A DNA stretch of 64,000 nucleotides from Bagarius yarrelli. Taxonomy: Eukaryota; Chordata; Actinopteri; Siluriformes; Sisoridae. The notes beneath the pieces are model-generated. The model saw only the letters and a list, made by a program, of their open reading frames with translations, ran no database searches and was not told the DNA's origin. The stretch is from positions 3,769,763-3,833,762 of the forward strand of contig VCAZ01000008.1 in assembly GCA_005784505.1 (NCBI GenBank), in the 5' to 3' direction. Both the position numbers and the translations under genes were made by a program. Shown in pieces: positions 1 to 13,465 of this stretch (position 1 is its first letter; each line of letters begins with the position of its first letter).

Positions 1-184
1 AGAGTTTTAACGCACGTCATATTTTAGAAGGCTTATAAAACATCCTTCTTATAGGGCAGCAACAATGAACTGGTTGCATTAGCAACAGTGTGGCCTTTTT
101 GTAAGCATCTAATTTGTAGCCATGGGAACACAGCATGAGATTAACACTAGGGTCATTGCACTTGGACATTGTCTTTCTCTATAG

Positions 185-241
185 GGACGATTCAGATTGC
201 GGCGCAAGTCATCATCCACCGATTTTTTTGAACGTGAATTG
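185..241 (+). CDS. Candidate internal coding exon of an unidentified upstream gene
   Basis: A pyrimidine-rich stretch ending in AG precedes 57 bases that are followed by a good donor (gtaaga). The 57 bases are a multiple of three. In the first frame they read GRFRLRRKSSSTDFFEREL, a basic stretch with an RRKSSS segment that looks like a phosphorylation site. A second frame is also open and the third has a stop, so the frame is not certain. I do not recognise the protein. It would be part of a + strand gene that begins left of the window. No neighbouring exon could be joined with confidence. Confidence 0.35.
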
Positions 242-600
242 GTAAGATGCTATAGACGCAGAATGCTTTTTAAATGCTAATTTCTGTATTTCAGATCAAG
301 AGGGTCAGCATGTTAACAATCAGTCATCAAATGTGTTATTCTGACATGCTGTGATTATGCCATCAGTGCCGAACTCATATTCTGCTATGTGCTTTGTGAT
401 TGTTTAACTCCAAAAAAATACTCAAAAAGTGTTTATGGTTGTATTACAGCATACATCTCCAATATTATTCAATGTTTGGAGCTTAAAAAACACCAAAACG
501 GAACAGATGCATGGATGGATGGATGGGTGGGTGGATTAATAGATGGATATTAATGTACCACATGCCTATACTTTTCTGTCAGACTACTCATAATAAAATC
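242..600. other. Anonymous non-coding sequence
   Basis: AT-rich sequence with no exon or repeat I recognise, apart from a short (GGAT)n-like stretch near 508-540. Confidence 0.5.
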
Positions 601-790
601 TAATTCCACGCATAGAAGTGAGAGTGTGTGTGGCCCTGTGATGGACTGGCGACCTGTCCAGGGTGTCCCCCTCCTGCCTTTCGCCATTTCAAAGACGGCT
701 GGGATAGACCCCAGCAGATCCCTGTGATCCTGAATTAGGGAATAAGCGGGTATAGAAGATGAATGAATGAAAAATAAAATCCAGTTAAAA
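600..790 (-). repeat. L2-type LINE tail or derived SINE
   Basis: The segment contains the familiar fish sequence 'gatggactggcgacctgtcc' followed by a 'ggtgtccc' block, an 'aataagcgggtatagaa' block and a (GAAT)n tail. This is the usual 3' end of L2-like LINEs and of SINEs that share it. The orientation label is uncertain. The small ORFs across it are chance readings. Confidence 0.6.
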
Positions 791-1390
791 TATCTACCCC
801 GGTATTCTGACCTTTTATACAAACAAGACAGGTACAGTCATTGCAAAAGAGGTTTTTATAAGCCTGAAATAGAATGGTGGTATTAGCCATAAAAAAATGA
901 TGAACGATGGAGCAAGAATGCCTTAATCCCTGGCCTGGAAGTGCAATAACCATCTTGACTTTTAACACAGAGGAAGTTCGTGTCAGTTCTTACTGTGTGT
1001 CATGGCAGGTGCTAGACTCCTAAGAATATTTTTTTACCTTAACAGAGAAAGACAGTTCTTCTCCTTTGGGTTCTTTTTAACCAAAAAAAATAAAGCCCAG
1101 GAAAAATCATGTCAATGTCGGGCCATCCAGCCTCCTGTAAATGTCCCGCCTCTCCTTGATTTCTGCTGCACTTGAAAATGAGGATATAATCATGGAACTG
1201 CTTCCAAATGGCAAATCAGTCAGCATGTAAATCTGGCTGATAAACATAGACGTGACGTATGCAGGGGTCTCTGAACAGCTGCCTTTCCAAGTTTCAGCTC
1301 TGTTGTGATTGTATTAAATATGTAATCCAGAGACAGCCAAATGTTTTCGGAGAGTGCTAACCCTTTTAGTGCTAACCCAGACCTAAATAA

Positions 1391-1660
1391 CTGTCCTGCT
1401 GCTGTCCCATTTCATTATGTGGACTTTTTTGTGTGTTTCAACACTGCAATGTTGCAGATCTTTTTTATACTAGAAGAAGTAGAAGTTGTGAGAAATGGAT
1501 GAGTTTGATCTAATTAGCATTATCAAAATACTTCTAAAAAAGTTTTTTTGTCAATTAGCCTTTTTACTTGGATTGAAGTTAAAAAAAAAAAAGTTTTTAT
1601 GATTTAATTTGCTTAATTTGTCATCTAACATCATCTTACTTTAAATTTGTATACTGTCAC
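1391..1660. repeat. Diverged direct repeat, copy 1
   Basis: The block around 1,391-1,660 (a 'ctgctgctgtccc' stretch, then 'aatgttgcagat', 'tactagaagaa' and 'gagtttgat') resembles the block around 2,039-2,345 in the same order and orientation. It is a diverged dispersed repeat of unknown class with no coding content. Confidence 0.4.
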
Positions 1661-2038
1661 ATGACAATTTAAACATGATGGACCTGGTACTCAATTTTTG
1701 GCATTCTTTTTTTAATTAAATTTAATGTTCAGGAGGAATTCCAATGTAGTCCCAACTCATGTGTTCTGATGCAACAACTTGCACTTCTTCCGTTTGCCTA
1801 TTTTTTCTGCTTTTCATTTTTTCCCATTTATTTCATTTATTTATCCAGGGACAATGCACAACAAAAGTGCTGTGCCAGAGTTAGCTATAAAGCTAAATTG
1901 CATCTCCAGTCACTGGTAAGGATATTTTTACAAAATGACAGGATTCAGTTACAAACAATACAACACATACAATATCCCATCATTCTAGCACAGCAAGAAC
2001 TGACTGTTCACATGCTGTCCTAATGCAGTAACCGTAAC

Positions 2039-2345
2039 ACACTCCTACTGCTGTGCCTTTAAATTGTTTAGATTTTTTTTCTTGTGTTTTAACGCCGGAA
2101 TGTTGCAGATTGTTTTATTCTAGAGAAAAAAAGACATTGATTTACACGTAGGAACTGGAATAGTTTGATTGGATGAACATCATCATAATGATTAAACTAA
2201 AATTACTGTAAATTCACTAAGATATATTTCAATTTGAAAAAAGTTTTTGTGATTTAATTAGCTTTATTTCTGTAATAATATCTAACGCTGGAATTCAAAT
2301 GGATTTGCTATAATTAAAAAAAAAACTTTTTTTATGATTTCATTA
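2039..2345. repeat. Diverged direct repeat, copy 2
   Basis: Second copy of the block at 1,391-1,660, about 650 bases downstream. It shares 'aatgttgcagat', a 'ttctag' segment, 'tagtttgat' and a following 'aaagtttttgtgatttaatt' segment. Confidence 0.4.
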
Positions 2346-2849
2346 GCTTATTGCATCTGCAGTTTATGCCAGTTGCGTAGCTGTAATTTATAGGTCTTGG
2401 CTTGCTAGTTTGATGCCGTGTTATGCTCTAAGCACAAAAAGTTCCATCTGGCTTAGTGCGTGAATGGCTCCTTCGAGAACAACTCGAATCATTTCTAAAC
2501 AGCGATTGTTTTTTAATTCATAAACGTTGCATGATGAACGTTTGCGATTATCCACATCGCACCTGTGACTGCACAATAGTGCATTTTCCAAGCCCTTTTC
2601 ATCTTGTGTGTTTTAGGGTCTGCAATTTGGTATAAGTACACTTATCAGTCGTTCTCCATCTGATACTACTTCTGGTCTTTTCCCCCAACAGCTCCTTTAT
2701 CTCCACTCTTTCTTAGGGCCATCAATAAGATTGCTTTATGGCTGCCGAGTCTAGAAAACGCAGCACTTTTAATTTAATGAACACTCTTAGCAGTTGTGTC
2801 TGGATGATCTCACAGCCTCTTACGGTAAACATCCATTCAGAATTGCTTT

Positions 2850-3345
2850 TTGTAAGGTTATGCTTCATGTTTATAATGTTTTATCTTATATAGTCCATGT
2901 TTTATGTTTTGAGTTCATGTTTGTGTTCATTATTTATGCCTTCGATTACTTCCTGTCTTGTTTCTTGTCATGTGATCCCCCTGTCCTTGTGTCATGTTCT
3001 CATTGGTTAGATTGGTCTTTATTGTGCTCAGGTGTCACTCATTTGGTTAATGTTTTCCCTCTTAGTGTTGTGTGTATATATATAGCCCTTGTGTTTCCCC
3101 CTTGTCTTTGTCTTTGTCGTAAATTTCGGTTGTGTCCCTGTACCATTGTCGTGAGTCTGTTTGTCAAGCTAAGTCAAGATAAGTCAAGTGTATTCAAGTC
3201 TAGTTTATGTTTGCTGTTTATGTTTGTGCTAGCGTGCCAAGCTAAGCCAAGTTTAGTTTATGTTTAATGTTTGGTAACTTTGTAAATAAACTGCACCTTT
3301 TGGGTTCTAAATAATACCACTCGCTTCAGTGGAGTCTGTTACATT
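2850..3345 (+). repeat. Possible solo LTR or similar dispersed repeat
   Basis: The stretch has a TATA-like 'gtatatatatag', then repeated 'agtcaag' and 'gccaagcta' words, then an 'aaataaactgcacctttt' polyadenylation-like block, and ends near 'tctgttaca'. That order of promoter, R-like region, AATAAA and terminal ACA is what a fish LTR looks like. The left boundary is not seen, so the call is tentative. The 157-residue reading across it is not a real gene. Confidence 0.3.
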
Positions 3346-4989
3346 TTCATTCTGTTCTCTGACATCTGTAATTACACACTCCTCAACCAGATCATTCGAT
3401 AATCCTCTCAGTGACCTTTGTTTCATAAAAAACTGTGTGTCATACAATATTCAGAGTCAACAGAGTAAGACACATAATCACTGGCATATAATAACATCTA
3501 GAATATTTTATATATCAAACGGAACTGCAGGCCACGGGTAATAGTAAATCTATTGCCTGAGCTAAAAAAAATCTGTCCAGTAAAGCAATAACACTTTTCT
3601 ACAATGTGCTCAATTATCAGCGTTTCTCTAGGCGCAAATATAAAAATGTCAAGGTTGTGATTGCATATATGCACCCTTGTTGCTGTAAACTGGTTCTTTT
3701 GGACAGACATGGTAATTGCTTTTTACTTTCTAAGAAAAAAATATTAGTCATTCATATATTTCTCTAAAATAAGAGAGATTTTTATTACCACAATAATTGC
3801 AGTGTAAATTCTGTTAATGACCATTTTTAAGCCAGATTTGTAAAGAAAACCTCTACTTGTACTGCACTTTGTTAACCAAGACATCATTTCATCCCAGAGA
3901 ATTGTAATAGCTTTTTTATTAGATTTTAGGTTGAGGTAATTAAGTTCAGAAATATACAGGAAAAGGTGTTACTCTGATGTTGCGACACTATACAAGGGAT
4001 CCTCCACTGATCATTAAAGCAACACTAAAGAAACTAGCTCGAATGTCAGAAGGGTTTCCATGTGGGCTTTTTCCATCCTTGACATTTTGTTGAAAATCCT
4101 GCTACGCCTCCAGAGAGATTAACGGCGAATTCTGGCATCCCGGATTTGCTGTACTTACACTGAGCGAGTGTAAGTGTTGCATCTGTTTCATACCTGATTA
4201 ATTTAACATCATGTAGAATTGAGAGAAATCCTTACTCAGTCAGTTAATTATAAGCTAATTATTAATAGACAGTCTGTTTTGTAAACATTAAATAATAAAG
4301 GTATTTTTAAAAGACTATAGAGAAGTGCTGTCTACCAAATGCCAGAAATGTTGATGTAGATTAAGTCTATTGAGTTCATCTCTGATTGATTTATAAACTT
4401 TTTTGTTGCTCTGACAGGCTTATTATTAGATTACTGCACATACTTTTCCCCTTCAGTACTACATATAGAGACCATGAGAAAATACTTGTTTTATAATAAA
4501 CTTTCTAAAGCCAGACTGAAAGCTCTACGTAATGTCTACCACCCTAAAAAACACTGTTTGTGTTGGACTATTTACAGCCATAAATTAGACCCATTACTAG
4601 GGGGTTTAGATTAGATTTTTGATTTTAGGTTAGAGTTTGAGACCCTTTTTTTAAAAGAAATTCCTTAATAATGAAATACAGGAAAAAACTGTCTTTTATT
4701 GAACTTAAAAACACAAAATGCGATTGCACAAAAAAAAAAAAATTGTACTTTATGAAATTAAGCTTCTATTTTAATAAATTATATATGCGGTGATTAACAA
4801 CATATAAACACAGTGCAAAATGTTTTACCATAAACTGTTTTTTGCCACATTATTTATTTGGTGGCAGTTGTAGCAGCTTCTGCTTGGATGTCAATACCGC
4901 GTTAGCTGTTGAACTCCGATGGAAAAAGGTCCAGCCTGTTTAGCAAAGTTTATTGTGTGTGTGAAGCATTTGATGTGCGGCTAAAATCC
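3346..4989. other. Anonymous non-coding sequence
   Basis: AT-rich sequence with short homopolymers. I see no convincing exon, RNA gene or repeat here. Confidence 0.5.
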
Positions 4990-5093
4990 TTTCTCTCTCA
5001 TTTTTCTCTGTCTTTTTCTCTCTCTCTTTTTGTCTCTGTCTTTCTCTGTCTCTTTCTCTCCCTGTCTCTCTCTCTCTCTCTCTCTCTCTTTCG
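4990..5093 (+). repeat. Pyrimidine-rich (CT)n tract
   Basis: Imperfect (CT)n and TCTCTTT units make up about 100 bases of almost pure pyrimidine, ending in a clean (TC)n run near 5,065-5,089. Confidence 0.8.
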
Positions 5094-5415
5094 CTTATGT
5101 AAAGGAATTTATAGATGAGCTATGTGAAGTGTAGGTCAGCTACATAAAACCAGGGTGACAATAGTACTTTTACACATTAGATGTGCCGAGATTTATGGTG
5201 GCTTGTGTGTGAAGCTGTGTGTAAGTTAAGTGTATTTACACTCCCTCCCACCCTATACACATACACACACACTCACTGATAACAGCATGCCACCTACACT
5301 GGTGCAACAGTAGCATGTTTAAAGTTTATAAACCCATCAAACGAATAGATTGTGTGTCTTTTATTCCGCTCCCCAGAGGGTTCGTTTATAACTCTTGCTT
5401 TTTACTGCTAAAATC

Positions 5416-5652
5416 TAGGAATGGGCGGTATGTCCAACATTCTATTTTACAGTATGAGCAATTTTTTAGTTATTTAAGTAGGTAGTTATTCCGAAAAAGC
5501 GTCTTTATGTAATAAATAAACATAAAATCTTTAGAAATGAAAAGGACTTCTTTTATTACTTTATTTTTTTTTTATTCAGGCCTTGATAAATATAGTAAAA
5601 AAATGATTACTGTTAACAGTTTATTCCACGGTAACAAGCCCAGCCCTAGTAG
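5416..5652. mobile_element. Small MITE with inverted ends
   Basis: The left end reads 'ctaggaatgggcggtatg' and the right end 'caagcccagccctag', which is its imperfect reverse complement. The interior of about 235 bases is non-coding. This 'CTAGGGxTGGGC' end type is common in fish genomes. Confidence 0.55.
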
Positions 5653-7169
5653 AATCCTTTTAGCCTGCAAATGTAAAAAGCTTTAAAACAGATACTAAAA
5701 AATTTGGCACAATGTTAGAAAGAGTTTACCGGGAGGAGGCTTATTTACAGGGTGTGGTTCTGGTGTGTTCCACTCAGTAAACTTTATAATCGCTGCAATC
5801 TTTTGAAACTGGCAGAACTGATTAATAGGCACATGTAATGTGGAACAGGCATCGAGGCTCATCGCTCCCTCAAACAACCGTTGCCGAATGTTTGCTTGAT
5901 GCAGCCAAGCCATGAAACGACGCACGTCAGATCTTACCATTGAATGGAGCGAAGCCACGGCCTATTCGGTTTGATCTACGGTAAACCTTCCACATATGAA
6001 TCGCATCAGGCGTTTATTTGGGTTAGATTTATCTCACAGATCAAACCCAGCATTACATATGTGCATTCAGCACGCATGTCCGCGATGCAGTTGATGAATA
6101 TCGTGACACTGTACATTACAAAGAGCTTCCTGGTCATGTGCAGATATCCTGACGTCCCAGTTCAGCATCACTATAAACACGCTGAACCAGTCAAGCAGTT
6201 TGAGCAGTGTACAGAATCTACAGATGATAAACTGTATACTCAGCAGTGTGTATATTTTCTTGTATATAAAGTTCTTTAGAATTTAGATGTATGAAATTAG
6301 AAATAAATCCACATGGCTTTGGACACTTTTTGGAGCGGGTCTTATAGATATTGCAGTACATGCCAGACAGTAAGCCTCCATCTGGGGAGAAGTGAGTCAC
6401 TGTGTTGTGTTTGGTGAATATTTCCGAACTATTTTAGTAGCACTGATAGCTGACCTTTACACGCAATTTGTTCGTGGAGTCTAGACAAAGTGTATTTTAA
6501 GTGACTCTTCTCATTGCCCAGAGAGGACCTGTATTTCTGTTAGCATCAAAGCTTCATCATCTCATCAGTGATGTAGCAAAATAAACAAAGTGTTTCCAGG
6601 ACATAAGATATTTCTGAAGCAGGTCTCCTGTAGATACTGAATAGATACTAAATTCTCCAGGATTTGTTCATACAAATATAATACTTATATTAAATAAATA
6701 GAGACACTGGTGCGTTGTAGTGCATAGTAGAACAAAGTATTTGCCTCCTGACTAAATAAATTGATAAATTGACGTAAGCATTTAAGTGAACATCCCCTAA
6801 TTCCTTAAATTCCTTTTATAATTGTCTGTTATTAGTTTTTTTTTAAATTTTTTATTAGGATTTGTTTAAATTAGTCTTACATTCTGTCCCAGTCGACCAT
6901 GTAATTTCAACGACACAATTAAATAGCAACAGACAAATTTTAATTCGAAATTAATTGAAATAAATGAATATAAGGCTGATTCGAATTATAGACAGAACTA
7001 ACGTTGCGATGCCGTTACAGCCATTTATTTCCCAGTGATGTAAGAAATATAAATATCACCTGTAACTCAATTCAAATAAACATTTCTTGCTAGAGCACTC
7101 AAACAAAGCAAACTGTGTAAAAATATATTAACTTGCTTATCTTCTTTTTACTTCTGTTTTTTCTCTTTC
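5653..7169. other. Anonymous non-coding sequence
   Basis: No exon or known repeat is recognised. Open frames up to 111 codons occur, but none shows family resemblance, codon bias or plausible splice sites. Confidence 0.45.
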
Positions 7170-7343
7170 ACTTTTTTTTTTTTTGTTCTCTTCTTCTCGT
7201 TCTTTCGTTTGCCTCTCGGCTGCCCTCTGTCTCACCTGTGCTGTTCTTCAGCGGCTGCTCCTCTGCTTCTAAACTTCTGCTCTGGTTCTGCAACACAAAG
7301 CCTGTTCCTGTCTAGTGCTGTGTGAAGAGCTCGCAAGTGAGTC

Positions 7344-7386
7344 TTTCACTGACACACACATGCACACGCACACGCACACACACACC
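7344..7386 (+). repeat. (CA)n microsatellite
   Basis: CA dinucleotide run interrupted by 'tg' and 'cg' units. Confidence 0.8.
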
Positions 7387-8260
7387 CCTCTTTTTTTCTG
7401 GTGGATTCAGATTCAGGGTCAGTAAAGTTTGTATATCTTTATAAAATTCAGTGTGTTCATTTTCCCAATGTTTTTTTTTAACAGAGCAGGTTTTTCTTAT
7501 GCATGTTGTGTTTTATGTGGTATATTCAGCATTACTAATCCACATGCTAATGAAAAGAGCTTTTCTTTGTTTATTTCCTAGAGAGAGACTGAGTGTATTA
7601 TGTACGTGTGCCAGTACATGGGCTTATATATCAGTGCTCAGGTTCCATCTGGTCCTTCTGTCGGCTCAAAATGAGAAAATTTTACACTCAGTTAGTTTTG
7701 AAAGAAAACAGATGAATATCGGTTGCTTGGTGTAAAATATATTGATAACCAACAAAACAAAACACAACCACATTATTTGCAGCTTTTGATTAGCTCTGAG
7801 CGCCTCTTTTAGTCGCTTTGGAAGACTCTAGAAGAATATTGGCACACCGAACTAATGAAACTCGAACCCTTTTAACTTTCAAATATCTGACCGTGGGGTG
7901 ATTGGCAGGAAGAGGGTCAGTAGATATGCCAACGCTGTAATTTAGAGCATCCAGATAATCCTTTTTTTAAAGTCTGAGGTCATTGGACGGTGTTTTGACA
8001 ATCTGTTGATACCTAATCTGTAATCAGAACATAGCAAAGCTTCTGGTCATGCTGGCACATCACACTCCTGGTTGCAGACAGTGCAGCCCCCATCCACCCG
8101 ACCTGTGCATTTTAAGGCAAGCAGAAATTAGTGGTGTGGTTTGAGCAGTGGTTAAAGCTTTGAATTATATTTATATTATAAATTATATTTGATATCATAA
8201 GTTTCATTTTTATCAGAGCCTATAAGAATGTAGATAATTACCTTACAAGTGGGATATTCC
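7387..8260. other. Anonymous non-coding sequence
   Basis: AT-rich sequence with no supported exon. A 94-codon open frame at 7,451-7,735 has no recognisable features. Confidence 0.45.
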
Positions 8261-9449
8261 AGGGGTCGGCAACCTTTTACACTCAGAGCCATTTGGGCCA
8301 GTTTCCCAAGGAAAAAGAATATCGGGAGTCACAGGCTAGTTTGACATCTAAAATAAAGAAAACACTGCATATATCGTTTTTACCTAGAAATTTTGAACTC
8401 TGAAAAACACTGTGAAGAAGTACACTTTCTGATAAAAGTGTTAATGTTTATTTAGCATTTTTATTTTTTTATCTTTCACAGCTTTATATTCAGCCGTCAA
8501 CCTAAATATAAAAAGAACAATTTCACTAAACACAGCAATATATTTTTTAATATTTTTACTTAATGTGATTTTTACTCCTGAACCTCCACATCAGGGCTAT
8601 AAGATGTCACCTTCATTTTTACACAGGATTGTAAACTGTCGTCTGTGAGGCGAGGACGATGTTTGTTTTTTATATAGTTATATATTAGAGAAAACATGCC
8701 CACATACGTATGTGGATCCGAAAATCTACAGGACCCCAAATGCAAATGCAGAAATTTACAATTTCATTGAAATTTACGCCATTTACATCTAATTTTATTT
8801 TGCAAGAATTTTATTATTTGGCCCAGACAAAAACTTTGGATTATTTAACAGACATGCAACTCATTAGATTAGATTAGATTAGATTAGATTAGATTAGATT
8901 AGATTAGATTAGATTCAACTTTATTGTCATTGTGCAAGGTACATGTACAGAGCCAATGAAATGCAGTTAGCATCTAACCAGAAGTGCATAAGTGGCTTAT
9001 TTACAATAAATATCAGTGTAATAAATAGGGTATGGGGTTGATAATTACAGAGGTGGGGGTACATAATGTACAGAGGTATATGGATGTCTTTATGCAGTAA
9101 AATTAATGAACTAGTATTGATTTGTTTATGCTATTTTCAATATGACAATGACTTTAAAATAATCAAAAAACGCTCGATAACTAACAGTGACCGATACATC
9201 CTAAAATTAAGAGAGCTGGAGACTGGATTTGTTCTCTTGCTATATGAAGATGCTGGATATAATGTTCTAAAGTTTCTAAAGAGAAATATCTAATTTAGGA
9301 CCAACCCTAATTAAACACACTACCAGCTAATCAAGCTATTTGCTAATCAAGGTCTTGTTAGGTAAACTTTAAACTCACATGCAGGTGTGTTAAGGGCAGT
9401 TGAAGCTAAACTCTGCCAGACACTTCAGGACCAAGTTTGGTGACCCCTG
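8261..9449. mobile_element. hAT-like non-autonomous element(s), nested
   Basis: The left end 'caggggtcggcaaccttttt'-like sequence at 8,261 and the right end 'ttggtgacccctg' at 9,449 are partly inverted copies of each other, as in hAT transposons. The interior has no transposase. The last 150 bases ('ctaatcaaggtcttgttagg' and following) match a fish hAT-type repeat that is also present at 45,527-45,708, so two hAT-related pieces may be joined here. A LINE tail is nested at 8,866-9,010. Confidence 0.5.
8866..9010 (-). repeat. LINE 3' tail (Rex1-like) with (ATTAG)n
   Basis: About ten ATTAG units are followed by a 'caactttattgtcattgtgc' block and 'aaatgcagttagcatctaac'. A near-identical copy sits at 14,442-14,565. 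A diverged copy in the opposite orientation, with a (TCTA)n tail, lies at 26,715-26,982. The conserved body next to a pentanucleotide tail is typical of LINE 3' ends that finish in simple repeats. Confidence 0.55.
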
Positions 9450-12400
9450 TCCTAAATAAATATATTTTCATGATATAAAATCTATAGATTAAATTACAAC
9501 TCTATAGATATAATTATGTATTTTTTCTAAACGTATAGTGATTTAAAGCAGTGGTTCTTTTCTTCTTCTTCTTTGCCTTTGATGGATATTAAATTGACTT
9601 TTGAGTTCAAGGGGCGAATATAAGAATAAAACACTTATGTGGGTGTGCTGGTAAGGTGTCCACACACATTTGGCTATATAATGTACCTGCTGCTGTACAC
9701 GACCCTATGTATAGTTATAGATACCCAGCCACTCATCCTATTGTCTACTTTGTGTCATTGTAAAATCACAGTCAGTGTCTACTTTGGCAAATACCGATAG
9801 GACTAAAAATTGCAACCTAGATTGTTGTCTGGGTTAAATTTAGCAGGGCAGATGTCATGTTGCAGCATTTCTGAATGCTGATACTGACATTATTGGAGAC
9901 AGATGTTTGGTGCTCTAAAGGGGAACCACATTATTGATTTCAATCAGTTCCACAAACTTAGGAAATGTTGATGTCATGATCTAAGTTATGACTCTGTGAC
10001 TCTGTGCCCTTACCCAATTCTCAAATGGCAATGTGATGGTAGACCTAGTCTGGCTTTTTTTTTTCAAAAACAGTTTAAAATGTCAGTGAAATTTGTATTT
10101 GAACAGGATGTAGACATTTTACTTAAATCATTTTTTTTTCTTGATAAAAATGTGTCTCAGTCTCAGACCCTGTATTCGAAATGTCTAAAGGGTGGACTGA
10201 TGGTTTCTTATTAATGTGTTTATTCTTTAAATTCCTGTATTGTATGTTTTGACGTTTCTCACTGCCCATAATGAAGGACATCTAATTAGTGTTACTGTGT
10301 ATAATGTCCATATTTTTTACATAATATGTAAAATAATGTACTAGACGGGAAAGAAGCCTTTAAAATGATGCTCACTTTATTGCACAGAGGAAAGCATGAG
10401 GGATGAACTGAGATTGGCTTTTTTAAGTAAATATAATGAGGCTTTTCTACCCTTTTTTTTACAGTCATTATCGTTTTTATTTAGTCAGTAACTGTCAGTA
10501 AAGAGCTGTAATCCTTAAAACAAGTCTGTATATTATAGTCTGTTTGCTCAGCTTACTTTGACCACAATTAGACCTTTATTCCAATTCGGTATTTACAAGC
10601 TCCAAAAGTATTTTTGCTAAAAATGCTATAAATACTTAACACAATTAGTTAATTTATTTCCTTACACTTTTATTCAGTGCTGAGAAAATAAAAATTGAAA
10701 TTAAGTTTATATTACAGTTGAACATAACTCGTCTGTATGTTTCATTTTAACATCTGCGACTAAACAGCTTTCATGTGATTTAAAAGAAACTGGTGTTGCA
10801 TTTATAATGTGATATTTTTTGTCATTATTGCATTCCCACATAACAGGAGAACCCAGAAACCCTGAAGAACTCAATATGTGTGGTGCAGATAGCAGCGCCA
10901 TTTACAGAGCTATAAGCATGATGGTTGTCATAGCTCTTTGAATGGTACTGCCATATGTACTGAACTACCACCCCCATGATCCTAATGCATGAAGTTCATC
11001 TCCCTACTTCATATTTAAATGTATGCTAATTGCTCTGTTTGTCTCTACTTTCTGGTGGTACATTTACTGCTCGGCATACTAAGTAAGTATCGGGGTTTTA
11101 TAAAACAGGATTTCTCTGCTTTTTGATCAAGTTTACAGGGTTCCTCTCTGTGTGGTTGGAAAAAATAGATCAGTAGAAGGAATGTGTGTTTAGACTGGCC
11201 TAAGGAGGTCTGAGGAAGTTTAAAGAACGGAAATGGTGTTGAGAAGATTGCAAAATGTTGGAGAAGTTTTATTTTTTCTGTACCTTACAGTAAAAAAATA
11301 CACCGGGGAATTGGAGCCATTATTACCTTAATGCCCTACAACTTAATTCCAGCATAAGATATTTGAGGCACTTGCAACAATCAGACCCCAGATTGTTTTT
11401 TTTCCATTTATGGATCTATTCCTTTAAAAAAAGAAAGTTTAAAACCATTGCATCTTTACGATCAGTGCTAAATGATGTGATGTGATGTGATGCCATTATA
11501 TGTTTTTGTTAATGATAAATATTATCTCAGGCGTGCGACATGGAGCATTGCAGTTCATATATGCTCTGTCCGAAATTGCATATTTCTATAGTATATTTTT
11601 ATTCTATATCCTTTTTTTTTTACCCTTCGACAAAACTTTTAATTGCCTATTAAATAGTTAAAATCCTGGGTTTTTTTAAAAAACATTTAGAAAAAGCAAA
11701 AAGCTAACCATGTTACATATTTTTGGGAAAACTGAGATTCTTGTTATTGAATAATGCAAACCATTTTAAGATACAATTTGTCAGACCGCCAACAGCCAAA
11801 CACACATATATAAAAAACTAAAAAAAAAAAAAAAAATCACCCATATCCATAAATTACAGAAAAATAGCCATTAATCCATATATTTTTAAGAAATGTATTA
11901 AAATGTGTAGTCCAGGCACATTTAAATTTATATTTGTATTTACATTAATATTTATAACATCTACAGCCTTTGCACACAAGGCAAAAGCTACACAAAACAA
12001 ACAGAATAGCCACTGTACTCGCGTGCCATGCTCTTTCAGATATAGAGTTTAGATGGTGTTTTTAAAATAAAAGTTTTAGCACAGGTGTTAATATTGATCA
12101 TTTAATTAAGTTGTGTTAATATTTTAAGGCCGAATTTTTATGTTTTTGGTAATAAACTATACTTTAAAACATAAATAATATCAGTGACTGTTGAGATACT
12201 CTTTTAAAGCTGGCAGCATTACCGATCATATATCAAAATATATATCGTATGGATCAATATGGAGAATAATTATCGAGATTGCATTTTTGCCATATCACTC
12301 AGCCCTACTGTGTACATAATGGTTAGGTAGCTTTAGGTTAAATTACACCTATTTAAGTAAATTAACGTTGCTGTGACATCATATCACAAAACAGTATCAA

Positions 12401-12525
12401 CATGGCAAATGTAGTACGTCTGATTTTAATTCATACCACTCATGACCATACTGTATAGAACACACTATCCAGAAGTGCACATTTAGAACATTTCTCTAGA
12501 AAAAGTTCTTCTAGCTTTCTCAGTG
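9450..12525. other. Anonymous AT-rich non-coding sequence
   Basis: I see only homopolymers (a poly-A run near 11,820-11,836) and a short 'gatgt' repeat near 11,473-11,492. A sequence ending 'tcagccctac' near 12,307 looks like one end of a degraded MITE. No exon is supported. Confidence 0.45.
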
Positions 12526-12600
12526 TTTGTATGATCGGCTACAGATCCAGGATGACCCTGATCAGGATACATAGCTATTAAAATGAAATGAATGAATGAA
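12526..12600 (-). repeat. Short L2/SINE tail fragment
   Basis: A 'cggctacagatccaggatg' stretch followed by 'accctgatcaggata' and an (AATG)n tail resembles the end of the L2-like repeat at 600-790. It is much degraded. Confidence 0.4.
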
Positions 12601-13257
12601 TCAGAAAATGACAGTTTTCTGTATTAGTATTTTTTTATATGAACAATAGACATAATTTAGGCCTACTGACGATACTTAGGCTACCCAAAAACATGGTGTT
12701 TTAATTTGTAGCTTCTTGCCTGCCCTTTGAAAAGACTTTAATACACAGATGTGTTTTATTCAGTTTCAGACTCAAAAGTGTTTACGCCAAGGGAAACGTG
12801 TGGTCTCGTTGTGTTATAGCGCACGGTCGTGTGGTCGCGCGGGTATGAGCTATATGCAATACAGGGAAGCTGCAGCCACCGTACAGCTGTGCTGAAGATA
12901 TTAAGAAAAAGAAGAAGACAAAAAAATTAAGGCATCTTTTTAATGATTTCTAAAATTGTCCATGCATTCTATCACAGCATCCAAGAGACTAAAATGGCTA
13001 GTAAGCTATTTTGTGCTGGAAATTCTTGTTGTTTTCTGACAGCTTTTAATTAACTTCCAGCTGTTACAATTGTATATTTATATGTCGTACCAGACTAAAC
13101 ATAACACATTAAACATAATAATGGAAAATACAAACCAACGAGCTGTACTAAAATATTTAAACGATGAAATATAGTTTATTATAATTGTCTAATTCTGTCT
13201 GTCATAAAAGTTAGATCAAGTCCGGGTGAAATAAATGTAATTTTGAAGACTTCATAA

Positions 13258-13429
13258 TTTTGATTTTTTTACCACATCTCTGCAATTAAGGATAATTTTC
13301 TATTTTGATGCTTAATTTTACCCAACTAATAACTACTGATAACTGAATTGAATTCTGTCGCCTGTGTGTGTTAAATGTATAATCACTTAAGTCTGCACAT
13401 GTCTGAAAATAATATTCTGTATAATTTTG

Positions 13430-13462
<33 letters not shown>
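13258..13462. repeat. Direct repeat with (AT)n end, copy 1
   Basis: Contains a long 'cccaactaataactactgat' block, 'gaattctgtcgcctgtgtg' and 'gaaaataatattct', then runs into (TA)n. A copy lies at 15,727-15,945. The neighbouring words 'acgatgaaatatag' and 'taattgtctaattctgtct' occur twice as well (near 13,161 and 13,478). Probably a degraded non-autonomous transposon. Confidence 0.55.

Positions 13463-13465
<3 letters not shown>

Noticed and set aside
2794..3267. 157-residue hydrophobic open frame
   Set aside because: It lies in a repeat-like (possible LTR) block, with no family resemblance, and its composition follows the T-rich DNA.
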